The notes below the pieces were generated by a model. The model saw nothing but the letters and a program-made list of their open reading frames with translations, was not told the DNA's origin and ran no database searches. Position numbers and translations under genes: made by a program. Below, piece by piece: positions 24,363-37,200 of a stretch of DNA of 38,629 nt; the first letter of the stretch is position 1, and each line of letters starts with the position of its first letter. The stretch lies in contig CALWFX010000031.1 in the NCBI GenBank assembly GCA_944377765.1, positions 1 to 38,629 of the forward strand. The letters run 5' to 3'. Source of the DNA: an uncultured Clostridia bacterium (GTDB taxonomy: Bacteria; Bacillota; Clostridia; Christensenellales; UBA1242).

Positions 24363-25162
24363 TGAAAAAAGGAATTATTATAACATCAATTTTCATTGTG
24401 ATTGCAGTTGTTTTAACAATTGTGTTTATCAATCTTTTCAGAGAAAAAGACACAAGAGATTTATCAAATCAGGTGGTAAATGCAGTGCAAGGTGGATACT
24501 TGGATGACGAAAAGGAAGATGGCGAATTTCAAAAAATAGATGAATATTTCGCAGTGGTTTCAGCAAGTGCAAATGAATATGAAGTTGAAATAAGAAATGT
24601 TCAAAGGTTATATCATTCATATGTCATCATGGCAGATTTTTATAACAACGAAATGGTATTTACTGAATTTAATGATGTTTATAAAGAAAACAAGAAAAAT
24701 GCTATCAATGGCTTGAACGAAGCAAAACAAAAAGCAGAAGAAATGGTAGAATATATTGATAGCAATGCAGAAAAAATATCTGGAAGCACTTATTGGCAAG
24801 CAAGAACATGGGTTGATGTGAGAGATATGGCATTCACTTTTGTTGATGCAAACAATAAGTTGTTCGATGCTTTGCAAAATATATATCAAGGTTGTGTTAC
24901 TTCAAAACTTGCGAATAACGATTTTTCAACATTGGTTTTAAAAACAATTAACAGTGAAGCAAAAAATGTTAGAGAAAATATAAGTGAAGAAATGTTGTCT
25001 ATTGATTGTGTTGTTAACATGACAACCACATACCTACAAAATGGTTACACAAAAATTATGAATTATTTATATGATGCCAGTCTTCAAACAGCAGTTGCTG
25101 ATATCAACAAAAATGGCGAAGAAAGTTCTTATTATCAAAATCTTCTTAATGGAACTTTATAA
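24362..25162 (+). CDS. Membrane-anchored helical protein, unknown family
   Basis: 266 residues starting at the ATG that overlaps the dnaB stop. One N-terminal membrane helix (about residues 4-25, IIITSIFIVIAVVLTIVFINL) is followed by a predicted extracellular, largely helical domain with many Glu, Asn and Lys residues and long amphipathic stretches (NAINGLNEAKQKAEEMVEYI). No known motif is visible. A start further upstream in the same frame, within dnaB, is unlikely because the AAGGAGAAG site is well spaced for 24362. It precedes a lipoprotein of similar helical character, and the two may work as a pair on the outer face of the membrane. Function unknown. Confidence 0.78.
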   Translation: MKKGIIITSIFIVIAVVLTIVFINLFREKDTRDLSNQVVNAVQGGYLDDEKEDGEFQKIDEYFAVVSASANEYEVEIRNVQRLYHSYVIMADFYNNEMVFTEFNDVYKENKKNAINGLNEAKQKAEEMVEYIDSNAEKISGSTYWQARTWVDVRDMAFTFVDANNKLFDALQNIYQGCVTSKLANNDFSTLVLKTINSEAKNVRENISEEMLSIDCVVNMTTTYLQNGYTKIMNYLYDASLQTAVADINKNGEESSYYQNLLNGTL

Positions 25163-25176
25163 TTAAAGGAGTGAAT

Positions 25177-26235
25177 ATGAAAAAGACGAAAATTTTATCT
25201 TTGGCACTTATCTTTGTTTGCCTTGCGTGTGTGGTAACTTTTGCTGGCTGTGGCGGACTGTCGGTTAAAACAATTCAAGACAGTATGCAAAGTATGAATG
25301 ATAAATTGGCAGAATATAGCACAATTCTTGTGAAAGATGATGACTTGCACAACACTATCAACTATTATCAAATAAGTTATGGCGAAGATGTTGATGGGCT
25401 TGTCAGCAAGGGCGAAGAAAATTATAAAGACTTGAAAATATACAACTCAATTTTCTCAATTGCAATGAGTTATATTGAAGAAAATCATGTTGTTATAACA
25501 AATTTAACAGATGAAGAAACAAATGATGCAACAAAGGCAAAACTAAATGGTTTAAATGAAAGTATAACAAGTTTTACTTCTGAAATTGGTAATTTTGTTG
25601 AAAAAAGAAATAGTTTAGAAAAATTCTTTGCAGATTATAGCGACACTGTTGGTGAAGCAGATAAACTTGTTAAACTTAGAGAATTTAAAAGAGAGTATGC
25701 AAATTTTGTTAATAAAAGCGTGCTTGTTTCCACAAATTTATCTGATGCAGTGGTTGCAACAGGAGTGCTTGATGATTTAGATAATGTTCTTTTGATAAAA
25801 AATTATGTTTGCAACAAAATTTTAAAAGTATTCAATGAATTCTTTATCAACGAAATGGGAGATTTCAACTGGTCAGAGTCAGATAATAGTGCAACAAAAG
25901 AAGAAATTAACACAATAATTCAAAATCTTGAAACTCAGTTTGGTGTTTTCCAGCAAATTGTCAATTTAAAAGCAGAAAATCTTAAAGAATTAACTGTGGA
26001 AGACTTGAATGCTATTAAGCAAGAAGCAAATAATTTTATGACAGAAGCAGACAATTTCTTTGAAGCATTAAAAGGGCTAGATATAAGCAATTTAGCAACA
26101 AATTATTTAAATGATATTGATGAGTATGTTAAAGATAATTTATACGCAAAAGTTTATCTTGATAAGGTTAGCCAATTTGTGGAAGAAACTTTGCCATCAT
26201 ATTTAATTCAGTTTAATTTAAGTGTAAGTAAATAA
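25177..26235 (+). CDS. Helical lipoprotein, unknown family
   Basis: 352 residues. A lipoprotein signal peptide ends in FAGC with Cys25 followed by GG, so the protein should be lipid-anchored on the outside of the membrane. The remainder is predicted almost wholly helical with coiled-coil-like stretches (LNGLNESITSFTSEIGNFVE and similar). No catalytic motif is recognised. ATG 25177 is chosen over GTG 25171: AAAGGAG (25165-25171) is 5 nt before the ATG and would overlap the GTG. It lies 14 bp after the previous gene and 10 bp before gltX, inside one transcription unit. It resembles its upstream neighbour in general style, but I could not confirm homology by eye. Confidence 0.82.
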   Translation: MKKTKILSLALIFVCLACVVTFAGCGGLSVKTIQDSMQSMNDKLAEYSTILVKDDDLHNTINYYQISYGEDVDGLVSKGEENYKDLKIYNSIFSIAMSYIEENHVVITNLTDEETNDATKAKLNGLNESITSFTSEIGNFVEKRNSLEKFFADYSDTVGEADKLVKLREFKREYANFVNKSVLVSTNLSDAVVATGVLDDLDNVLLIKNYVCNKILKVFNEFFINEMGDFNWSESDNSATKEEINTIIQNLETQFGVFQQIVNLKAENLKELTVEDLNAIKQEANNFMTEADNFFEALKGLDISNLATNYLNDIDEYVKDNLYAKVYLDKVSQFVEETLPSYLIQFNLSVSK

Positions 26236-26245
26236 GGAGAAAAAA

Positions 26246-27877
26246 ATGGATAATCAAAAATTAGCAGAACTTCTTTTCCCAAACAATAAATGGACAGTGG
26301 AAGAAATTGAAGCAAAATATCCAAAAAGAAATTTGAAAGAAGGGGCAGAAGTTACTCGTTTTGCACCAAGTCCAACAGGATATATGCATATCGGTGGCTT
26401 TTTCCAAGCAATAATTGATAAAAACATTGCAAAACGCTCGAATGGTGTTTTCATGCTTAGAATTGAAGATACCGATAAAAAAAGAGAAGTCATTGGAGCA
26501 AGCACAATAATTCTTGAAATTTTAAAAAAATATGACTGTATGCCAGACGAATTTGAAGAAAAAGGTGTTCAAGTGGTTGGAAATTATGGTCCATATTTCC
26601 AAAGCGAAAGAGAAGAGTATTATAAGGCTTATGCAAAAAAACTTGTGAGCGAAGGCAAGGCTTTTCCATGTTTTTGCAGAAAAACAGAAGGACTTAACGA
26701 TGTTAAAGAAAAGCGTGAAAAGATGTTTGCACTTGGCATAACTGAAGATAAAGACCCTTGCAGAAATTTAACAATTGAACAAGTTGAAGAATATTTACAA
26801 GAAAAGAAACCTTTTGCAATAAAGTTAAAAGCCAAAGGAAATGGGCAGAATAAAATTAAAGTGCAAGATGTTTTAAAGGGCGAACTTGAAATTCAAGAAA
26901 ATGGCGAAGATGCTGTTCTTTTAAAAAGTGATTTCATGCCAACTTATGCTTTTGCCCATGCAGTTGATGACCATCTTATGGGCACAACTACTGTTGTTCG
27001 TGGAGAAGAATGGTTGCCATCATATCCACTTCACATTGAAATTCACAAAGCCCTTGGGTTTAAATTGCCAAAATATATTCACACACCACTTATATACAAA
27101 ATTCGTGAAAATGGTGGAAGAACAAAAATATCAAAGCGCATTGATGTTGAAGCGGACATGAGATATTTCTCAAAGGAAGGCTATGAACCACAAGCACTTG
27201 AAGAATATTTAATCAATCTTGCAAACTCTAACTTTGAAATTTGGAGAAAAGAAAACCCTTCTGCTCCACTTGATGACTTTCCATTTGATGGCTTTAACAT
27301 AACTGCAAACACTCCTGTTTTTGATATTGTTAAACTTAATGACATTTCCAAAGAAATGATTGCAAAATATGATGCAGAAACTTGTTATCAAAAACTTCTT
27401 GCCTGGGCGGAAGAGAATTCTTCTGAAAATGTTGATTATCTTAAAAAAGACAAAGATTATGTTATGAAAGTTCTTAACATCGACAGAGAAAAAGAAAAGC
27501 CAAGAAAGGATATATATAAATGGAGCATGGTTTTTGATTATTTTGATTATATGTTCAGCGCTCCAAAAACTTATGAAGTTGATGAAAGTGAAAGAAAGAA
27601 ATTTGAAGAAGTTTTAAGAAATTACAAAAACTATATCGACCTTTCAAACAAAGATATATGGTTTGGTAAAGTTAAAGAGATGGCAGAAAAACTTGGCTAT
27701 GCTGTTGACAATAAGGAATATAAAAAATATCCTGAAAAATTTAAAGGCAATGTAGCAAAAGTTTGTGAGTTTATAAGAGTGGCAATCACAGGCGAAAAGA
27801 ACTCTCCAGACCTTTATGAAATCATGTCAGTTTTAGGTCAAGAAAAAGTTTTGGAAAGAATTTCTTTAATTGTTTAA
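26246..27877 (+). CDS. gltX: Glutamate--tRNA ligase
   Basis: Class I aminoacyl-tRNA synthetase of 543 residues that charges tRNA-Glu (and possibly tRNA-Gln, if non-discriminating). The HIGH-type signature is RFAPSPTGYMHIGG (MHIG at 47-50). The KMSKS-type motif is KISKR (294-298) in GGRTKISKRIDVEAD. FMLRIEDTDKKR and HAVDDHLMGTTTVVRGEEWL are also typical of GluRS. It is somewhat longer than the usual ~480 residues, with extra sequence in the C-terminal half. An AAGGAG site lies 6 nt or so before the ATG. It is the last gene of the dnaB unit, closed by a strong terminator. Confidence 0.95.
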   Translation: MDNQKLAELLFPNNKWTVEEIEAKYPKRNLKEGAEVTRFAPSPTGYMHIGGFFQAIIDKNIAKRSNGVFMLRIEDTDKKREVIGASTIILEILKKYDCMPDEFEEKGVQVVGNYGPYFQSEREEYYKAYAKKLVSEGKAFPCFCRKTEGLNDVKEKREKMFALGITEDKDPCRNLTIEQVEEYLQEKKPFAIKLKAKGNGQNKIKVQDVLKGELEIQENGEDAVLLKSDFMPTYAFAHAVDDHLMGTTTVVRGEEWLPSYPLHIEIHKALGFKLPKYIHTPLIYKIRENGGRTKISKRIDVEADMRYFSKEGYEPQALEEYLINLANSNFEIWRKENPSAPLDDFPFDGFNITANTPVFDIVKLNDISKEMIAKYDAETCYQKLLAWAEENSSENVDYLKKDKDYVMKVLNIDREKEKPRKDIYKWSMVFDYFDYMFSAPKTYEVDESERKKFEEVLRNYKNYIDLSNKDIWFGKVKEMAEKLGYAVDNKEYKKYPEKFKGNVAKVCEFIRVAITGEKNSPDLYEIMSVLGQEKVLERISLIV

Positions 27878-27886
27878 AAAATTATT

Positions 27887-27931
27887 AAAAATAAAAAATA
27901 GCAAAAAAACATGCTATTTTTTATTTTTTTC
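27887..27931 (+). terminator. Intrinsic terminator after gltX
   Basis: ATAAAAAATAGCA (27891-27903) pairs perfectly with TGCTATTTTTTAT (27912-27924), extendable by four more A-T pairs, around an A-rich loop and followed by a T-run. It lies 10-15 nt after the gltX stop. Confidence 0.9.
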
Positions 27932-28133
<202 letters not shown>

Positions 28134-28163
28134 TTGCATTTTCATTTTGTTATTTTGTATAAT
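28134..28163 (+). promoter_or_regulatory. Probable promoter of the second giant gene
   Basis: TTGCAT (28134-28139), an 18-nt spacer and a consensus TATAAT (28158-28163). It lies about 40 bp before the GTG start, the same spacing as in front of the first giant gene. Confidence 0.6.
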
Positions 28164-28204
28164 ATTAATAACTAGAAAGTTTAGGAAAAGTATTGGAGTT
28201 GAAT

Positions 28205-31200
28205 GTGAAAATAAGAAGTTGGTTGTGTTCATTCTTATTAGTGATTTGTGGCATTATGGGTGCCTATACTTTAACTTTGCAAAATTTTGACAATGTAACA
28301 AACGCTGTAAGTGATGACGCAAGTGTTTGGGATGGAAAATATGCTGATGAAGTTGATGATTTTGACTTTGAAGGCGTGGATACGAATAATGACAACACTG
28401 ATGATACTTATTATATTTACACTGCAAAAGGCTTTTCATATTTTGCAAACAGAGTGAAAAGTGATAGTTTTGCAAATAAGGTTATCTATCTTGAAACTGA
28501 TGTCGACTTAGCAGGAAATGAATGGAAACCAATAGGCTCACATAGTGTTGCAAATGAATATTCGCCTTTTTCTGGACAATTTATGGGACAAGGACATACG
28601 ATTTATAATCTTACAATCAAAACAGCGACTAATGATACATATGTGGGTTTATTTGCTGGATTGAGTGGTGCAAAAATTAATGCTCTTAACATTGTTAATG
28701 TGAATATTGATTATGCAAAAGAAAACTCATATGTCGGCGGACTTGCTGGACAAGTTGCTGGTGGGACATCTTTACTATCTGTCAAGGTTACTGGTAATAT
28801 TAAAGCAGTCAATGCAATTTCTGTTGGTGGTATCGCTGGAAATATTCAAGGTTCAACCAACAACAGTCAAATTACTGAGTTAGAAAGTGCCTATATGCCA
28901 ATTGATACATCAAATTTTGGTGAAGTAGCTTATCTTTGTCCATATTTTTCAAAAGTGATTAACAGAGCAAATGTTACTGGTGGCACATATATTGGTGGGC
29001 TTTCTGGTTCAACAAACAATTTGGCAATAATTTCCGAAAGTGCAAACTATGGCACAATACAAAGTGAAAGCACAGCACAAAAACATGTCGGTGGTTTGGT
29101 TGGAAGTCAAAATAACAGCACAAAAAGTTGTTATATTGTAATTGAAAACTCATATAATATGGGAAATATTAAAATTCCAAATTCAGGTCAAAATGCCCTT
29201 ACATATGCGGGCGGTATTATTGGCTATACTTCAACTTCATCTAACCAAAATTATTTTGAACTTAGAAATGTATATAACGCAGGAGATTTTGTTCTTACAG
29301 GTTCAAATTTAACAAATATTAATGCTTCTGGACTTGTTGGCTTTTCTGCAAATCCAACCTATTTTTATAGTCAACAAAATGGTGGGGCATTTTCAACTCA
29401 TAAATACTATATCTATGGTGCTTTTAATATTGGAAATGTTGTAGATGAAAAAGGTGATGCAATTTCTAATAGCGGAGTAACATTTAGAGAAATTATTAAC
29501 TTTTCAACAAATAACACTTCGAGCGTTGAAATTGAAAAGGATACTGTGTTTTATAACGCAGACACAACATCTGGTTCTGCAAGCGATGTGGAGCACGCCA
29601 CCAAAACACACCATTTGGATGGAAAGGTAACAAATATAGACTTTTTAAATAACTCTCTTAAATTTAATGCAAAAAGAGATGAGAATGGTTTATTAACCGA
29701 TGAAAGTGCAACAATATGGTCAATTAACAGAAACTTTAATGAAAGTTTGCCATATTTGTCCTTCATGGATGAATCTGACTTTGAAGATACTGATGGTGAC
29801 AGATATTTTGCTCCTTGGGAAGGAGAAGGAACCATTGATTCTCCATTTTTAATTTATACAGCAGAAGACTTGGCATATGTTGCAGATGCGTATAATTGGC
29901 AATCAAAAGCAAACACCGAAGGATTAACAGATGATGAAGAAATCCTTCAAGAATTGAACGAAAAATTAACTAAAGGTCAAGTTTATTATTTTTCTCTTCA
30001 GAATAATATCAATTTAGCAAGCAAAGCATGGGAGCCTATTGGTATTAGCGGACAATTTATCAATGCGGTTTTTGATGGAAACAATCACTATATTACAGGT
30101 ATAAACTGTTCGTTACAAGTGGAATATGGCGAAGCAGTTGGTCTTTTTGGAACAATCAACAATTCCATTATCAGAAATTTAAAAATTAAAGATTTTAGAT
30201 ATATTGGCACTTCAGAATCTGCCGCTGCAAAAGCAACACTTGTGGGCAGAATGATAAATTCATATATTATCAACTGCTCGGATGAGACAGGCAGAAGTGA
30301 AAATACAATTGGACAAATTGGTATTGAAAATGGAACTGATGAGAATAAAAATTCAACATCTTACATAATTTATGGGAAAAATAATAATGGTGCAGAAAAG
30401 ACAAATATAAAATGTCCAACTGAAACTAAACAAGGTGGTTTAGTTGAAGGCTATCTTGTTGGTATAAATTTAAATGATGGAACATTGTATGACAAATTGG
30501 GCTTTGAAACAGATGCTAATGGAAGAAAGGTTAGGAAATATAGTGTGCATAAAGGTCCAGCAGAGTTTATTATCACAATGGAGTCGGGTGAGAGTGGTTC
30601 TGCTTTCACACTTAAAGATATGTCGAGTTTAGACTCAACATACTTAACAAGCCTTCCAACTGACACAAAAATTCCTGACACGACCACATCTAATGATACA
30701 TCTGACAACACAAGTTATACAGATGCAGAAATCAACGCACTTGTTAAAGAAGGTTTTAAAGTTATTGGCTACTCCTTAGAAAATAAAGAAAGTTCTAAGT
30801 TTGATGAAAAAAATGATTTTAATGTGGGTAGCTCAACTTTGTCAGATATAGCTAGTAGTGACAAAGATACTATAAACAAATTAGTTGAAAATGGTATTTA
30901 TGCCATTTTTGAGAAGGTTAATGATATTGCATACACAATTTACACAAATAGTTATGAAACAGCAGTCCACGCAAATGATGATAGTAATTATAATGGAATT
31001 AATGATGAAGTTACTGAAAATATTAATAATTTAGGTCAATATTTTACCATTTCAGTGCCATATAACACTTTTTGGAGTATTGCTGAATTTCAAACATTGT
31101 TAAATCAAGAACTTGCCACACAAACCAGACAAGGCTATAAAATCGCTGGCGTTTGGGAAAATTTTACAGATACAGAAGGGGTATATGAGTTTTCAGGCAA

Positions 31201-34200
31201 TAATTTATATGAAGGAACAGGTTCAGCGGATGGCTTTTTCTTAAATAAAGAAGAGGACTACTTTATTGAATGGGAAGGAAATGAAAATTATAGCATTCAA
31301 TTAGAAGTTAAGGATGCAAGCAATCCAGAAACAGACAACCCTTATTCAGATAGATTTGACTTTGAAGATGCAATTTTAAGTGTAGAATTTTCTTATAAAA
31401 GCGGAAGTACTGTAAGTGAAAGTAAATCTTTGAATTGTAAAAACTTAATAGATGGAAATCTATTTATTGACAATTATGAAATGACAAGCGTAGACAATAA
31501 GTTGCAATTAAAAGAAAATTCTTCTAGTGGTGCGTTTCCAGATGAAAAAATAGTAATAACTATTACACTTAAAGATGGTTTTCAGTTTAACTATGATGCC
31601 AAAACATATTTTGAAAATAGTGGAATATTAAATTTATCTGACACACAAAATGATGTTGGTAAAAATTATATAAGAAATTATGGTTCGGCAATTGCTAGTG
31701 CGACGCGAACCACTGACGATATTGGGCGTCAAACTTTAACAATCACTCTTGCACAACTTGTTGGCAATGTAAATTTAGATTTACCTATAATGAGAATGTC
31801 TAATAGTTTTCCAATGTATGTTGGAGAAGGTGTTTATTTTGGTCTTGCAGTGCCATCCACAATAGATCAAATTGGAAATTGTCAAATCCTTAATCCTAAA
31901 ACCAATAAATATATTCAAATGATAGATTATAACAGAGATTTTTATGATGTTCTTTTAAACGCAAAAGATTTCAGTTTTGGTATCAATATGTTTGATGATT
32001 ACCTTATCTCAACTGCAAAACAACAAACAGGCAATGTTGAACCTTTTGATGTTTCTGAAATTGATTTAGAGAGTGGATATTATTATCCAAGTGGATCTAA
32101 TGAACCAAGCGGAGAAGGTGTTTGGAAACAACTTATTGTTTATAGTTACACTGACGATGCCTATTATCTTTATGAACTTGCAAAAAGTGTTAATAAAGAC
32201 AATGGGGATGTAATTTATACACAAAACTTATATTTGATTGAACCTTTGGTAGACGAATTAACTTATGATAGCAGTAAATATAAAATTGTTGATAGACTTG
32301 CTAGCATTGAATTTAATCAAAGTATACAAAGTGATAGAGAATTGGGTTCTGCAGGAAGTGCTTTTGGTGATGACAACACAGAAATTGCGGATGGGAGCGC
32401 GGTTGTGGTTAATTATTTTACTAACGCAGAATTCCAACTTGTTTTCTCAACTAACACAACAGAAGCACAAATTAATAACTATCAAGAAGGTAAAGAGGTT
32501 CTTTCTTTCTTATATAGTGAAAATGCGGGTGAATATTTAAATTTATATAAATTAAGTTACAATTTCAGAGATTTAACAGAAGGAGATGATTGTATTCTTA
32601 AAGGGGATGGGAAAGATGAAAATTTAAAATTTTATAATTTTTCTGATATTCAAAATTACCTGTCTTCAAGTGCAAAGAAATTAAAAATCACTCAACAGAA
32701 ATCCACTGCAACTTTCTATATTCGTTTTGTTGATGAAGAAGGTAATGAATTATTAGAAAATAGGCCAACAGTTAAGGCAAGTATAGGTGGGGAAAATGTT
32801 AATAAAGTTGTTGTTGGCGATTCTTTGCAAGTTGATGTTAATAGAATAAGCAAAATTGCCTTTACAATTGAAAACAATAATTATTATCAATGGAAATATA
32901 GGGGTGGCACTTTAAATCTTGACCTTGGAAGAATAGGAAAAACCGAACTAAATAATCAATTATATATTGATTTAAGTGAAGACGTAGGTGCCGCACAAGG
33001 AGTAAAGATACCAGATGGTTTTGCAGAAAATGTAATAAATGGGGCAAGTGGCGTTGGATTTAGTATTTCAGATTTTGGAAAAACTTCAACAGAAAATAAT
33101 TATAATAAATCTTTTGATGTTACATTGGACTTTGATTTGCTCTATGCAGGTGGCGATGGTGTTACTCCGCTTGCATTTAACTATGATTTGACTTTCGTTT
33201 TGAAACAAGTTGACTATAAAATCTCTGTTGAAACAAAATTTAGACAAAATTCAAATGCCTTAGACGAAGATTATTATGACGACCAAGATGCAGCCATAAC
33301 AACAATTTCATTAGATAATGGTGAACAAGGTGGAGAAGTGAATATGACTTCTGATGACTCGTTCACAATAACTTCCAAGGCAAACACCAGTGGTTATTCC
33401 TTTGTTGGTTTTAGAGTTGTAACCAAAAATAGTGAAAATAAAGTTATCAAAAGCACTAAGTTAGATTTGGATGATGCAAATCCGCAAACATTAGAAATGT
33501 CACTTATGGATTTTGTGAATAGTTATCAAAAGGACTATGAAGTTTATTCTGATACTGATGATGAGTATACATACACCATTCAGGCAATTTATCAAAGTGA
33601 ATATGTAAACTTTATGGCAAGTTTTTCAAAGTTTATAATACAAAACTATAATGGCACAGAAGCATTTAGATATAACGACACAATGATTGGCTCATTTGAA
33701 ACCACAAATGGCATTTTAGACAATGGAACTTTCTATTATTATAAGGGGGAAAACGCAAGTTCGTCCACTGACATTTCAAATGGAGAGTTTGTTTACACTT
33801 TGAATTCAAGTTTTAATTCTAAATATTATTTAAAGGGCTTTGCGATTGTTGTTCAGGAGCATTATAGTAGCGAAACTTTTGGAGTGCTAGATAATGGAAA
33901 CACATATAGTTTCAGGTTATTTAATGATGTTGATAGTTCAAGTTTTGAGTTAACAACAAATGAAAATGGTATGCAAACTTTGAAAGTTAAAGGAAGTAGT
34001 GTTGTTAAATATTTCCAAGACTGCATGAGTGACCCTAACTTTATTGCAGATGTAAACTATAAAAATAAAAATTATTATATCATTCCAGTTGTTGAGCAGG
34101 CGACTTTGCTTGTAAAATTAGATTCAGGCTTAAATGGACTTGACACATCTCTCACTGAAAATGCTGGCAAAGGTGTTTATAACACAAATTCAACAAGCGA

Positions 34201-37200
34201 ACTTGATGAAACAACAAACAATGTTATAACTTTTAAGTATTATTACAGCAACAATATTAATATTGATTTTACTGCAAATTTGACCATGGATACAAATCCA
34301 AGTGAAAACAGAAAGTATACGCTTGTAAGCACAGATGTGAACGATATCAGCATAGTTTTAAATGATTATTTTGGTTATAGAATTGGCTATACTCCTGCCC
34401 AAAATGGTGGTTGGGAATATCTTACAAGCAATGGTTCAAAAACTCCAATATTGATGGGGACTTACAGACTGGACAATCTCTTCTTCTCTTCAAATTATCA
34501 ATATAAGCCAGATGCTGATGAACTTAACAAGCCAGAATATTTGAAAGCAGACTATGAGGTTTCAATAAGTAGAAGGTGGCAAGCGAACACATATAATGTT
34601 TACTATTCAAGTGGAGATAGCAGAAATAATAGCAGTATATATGGCAATTCCACTGGAACAGTTGAAAGTATAACTATGGCATATGATGAGCCATTTGAGA
34701 TAAGCAAAAACGAAAATGGCTATGCTATCACTGGCTATGAATTTGTTGGCTGGAACACTCAGGTTGATGGGAATGGGGTTTCATATCAGGCTGGAGAGTC
34801 TGTCATCAACCTAAAAATTGGTGCAGAAAAAAGCACAATAAGTGATTTACTTGTTGAAAATGGAATTCTTGTTGAAGATAAAATTGGAAGAACTTTAACT
34901 TTATATGCTCAATGGCAAGCGAAGGAATATCAAATTAAATTGGTGGCAAATGGTGGCAGTTTTATAGTTGGAGATAACGCCACAGAAATGTATCTTGGAC
35001 CGATAACCTATAACACTCAAATCTCTGGGCTTGCAGATGCGGGCAGTTCTTTGGTAAGAAATGGTTATAAGTTTGATGGTTTCTATGTTTATTATGAAAA
35101 TGCTGAAAAAAACACTGCAAATCTTGTTGAAGATGGCGATTATTTAAGAAGTAGTATAAGGTCATTTAACGATATTCCTTATGTTGAAAATTCTGATGGA
35201 GTGGCTCTTGTTTTGTATGCAACATGGTCTTTTGTTGGAACAACTGAGTTAAATTATTTGACGACAATTGAAAAACAATATATTGGAAGCGGAAAGAATA
35301 TTGAAATTACCTTTGGCGACTTAAATGAAGAAAGCTTTGTTGATGAAACTGGCAATTTAGTTGTTGAAATTTTAGGCGATGAAAACAGTGGATATTATTT
35401 AAATATAACCACTCCAAACTTTACTTATGTTAATACAAAATATTCAATTCTTGGCAATGAACAAGTAGTTGCTAGCGAAAGTAATTTGATTTATATTCCA
35501 AGCAGGGTCGGCAGTTACTATTTCACTATAAACATAGTTTTCGGCGATGCATATACTGCTGACGAAGGCGGAGTGTATAACTTGGGCGACAACATTTATG
35601 AATATAACTTAACTATTAATGTTAATGTTAGTAAAGCGAATGTTGGTTTTGTTGTTGATGAAAGTGTTCGACTTGTGAATATTAAATATTTGGTTTCACA
35701 AATTGAAAATAAGTTAATTTCAGATACTTACAGTAGGTTCGCCACTTTTGACGAAGTTGCAAGTTATATTAAATCTATTGACCTTAGCGAAAGTGTTGAT
35801 GCTAGTTATTTAACGAATGACCAAATATATGAATACTTGTTTATGAAATATTTCAACATGATTAATTCTAACGATGACCAATTTAGAGAATTTAGAAATT
35901 GGGAATATGAAGATTATTATGAATATTATGGCAACACAAACTATTTTGCTGGCGATGAGAATTTGGAAGAAATTACTGACGAAAATGTTAACATTTTAAG
36001 CAGACGTAATCAAAGAAAAAATATCTTACAAAATATCACATTCCTTTTAAGTTATGATTATCAAAAAACAACAAAAGAAGTTACAATTTGTTCAAATACA
36101 GATACATCATACGGATATAATTTAAATCAAGTTAGATTAACTTCTGAAACAGTTGGAGATAGTGTTAATAATGAATTATTAATTTCAAGTATTGTGGTAT
36201 CTTCAAATTACACTTTAACACCTTCCTCAAGTTATAGAGTTAAAGCATATCTAAGCGCGGTGGAAGGAGTTGCATCTAACTATAACTTATATTCTGATGC
36301 AGGTGGCAATTTCATTTATCTTAACGATGCTTATATGCTTGTTCAAGTTTTAAGACTTAAAAACAATGCAAGTATTGAAAAACAAGCAACTTTCTTCAAC
36401 AATACTTTGTCATATGTCAATGTTGAATGGACAAGCGAAGGGCAAAACGAACAGGTTTATATTGACAACTTTAGAGAGTATTATTATCCAATTGATATTG
36501 ATTCAAATTTATACATAAACTTGGTTGTAAACACAAGCAATCCTGGTCAGGAAGATGTTGACACAGTTTTCAATTTCTTCGATAAAACCAATTATTTTGA
36601 CCTTTCAAGTTATCAAATATATTTAAAAGATGAAGAAGGATATTATATAAATTATTCTGCGTATTTCAATTTGATTTTAGATGAATCTTTTGAATTCACA
36701 ATTTATAACATTAAAAACACATCTAAGATTGAACTTCAAACAGCGTTTTTAACAAAAGAAGATGGTTATGTTATTTCAAAAGATTTAGAAGAAAATCTTG
36801 CTAGTGAATTGTTTAATATTACAGGACTTACATATTCAATTAGCGGAGAAACAAAGTCAATTGAAATCACTGAAGATGGAAAATATTTCTCTTCTGAAGA
36901 AGAAGGTAGCATTCTTCTTATGGATATACAGGGCAACAACACAGGTGCTCCAATTTTCTATACTGGCGGAGCGGTTACAAGTGTTAATATTCAAATAACA
37001 AGTAAAAATTTAAGCACTTTTAACAGACTTTATCATGTTGGAAACAGCAAAATTTATGAACTTTCTGACGACCACAATGATAGCGATTTATTTACAATTG
37101 ATTTAACCAATATTGAATTTGTTGAAGGCGAAATTACTGATTTGGTTTACTATGCAAATTACACAGACTTAGTTAGAGTTGATTATGATATGAATTTGCC

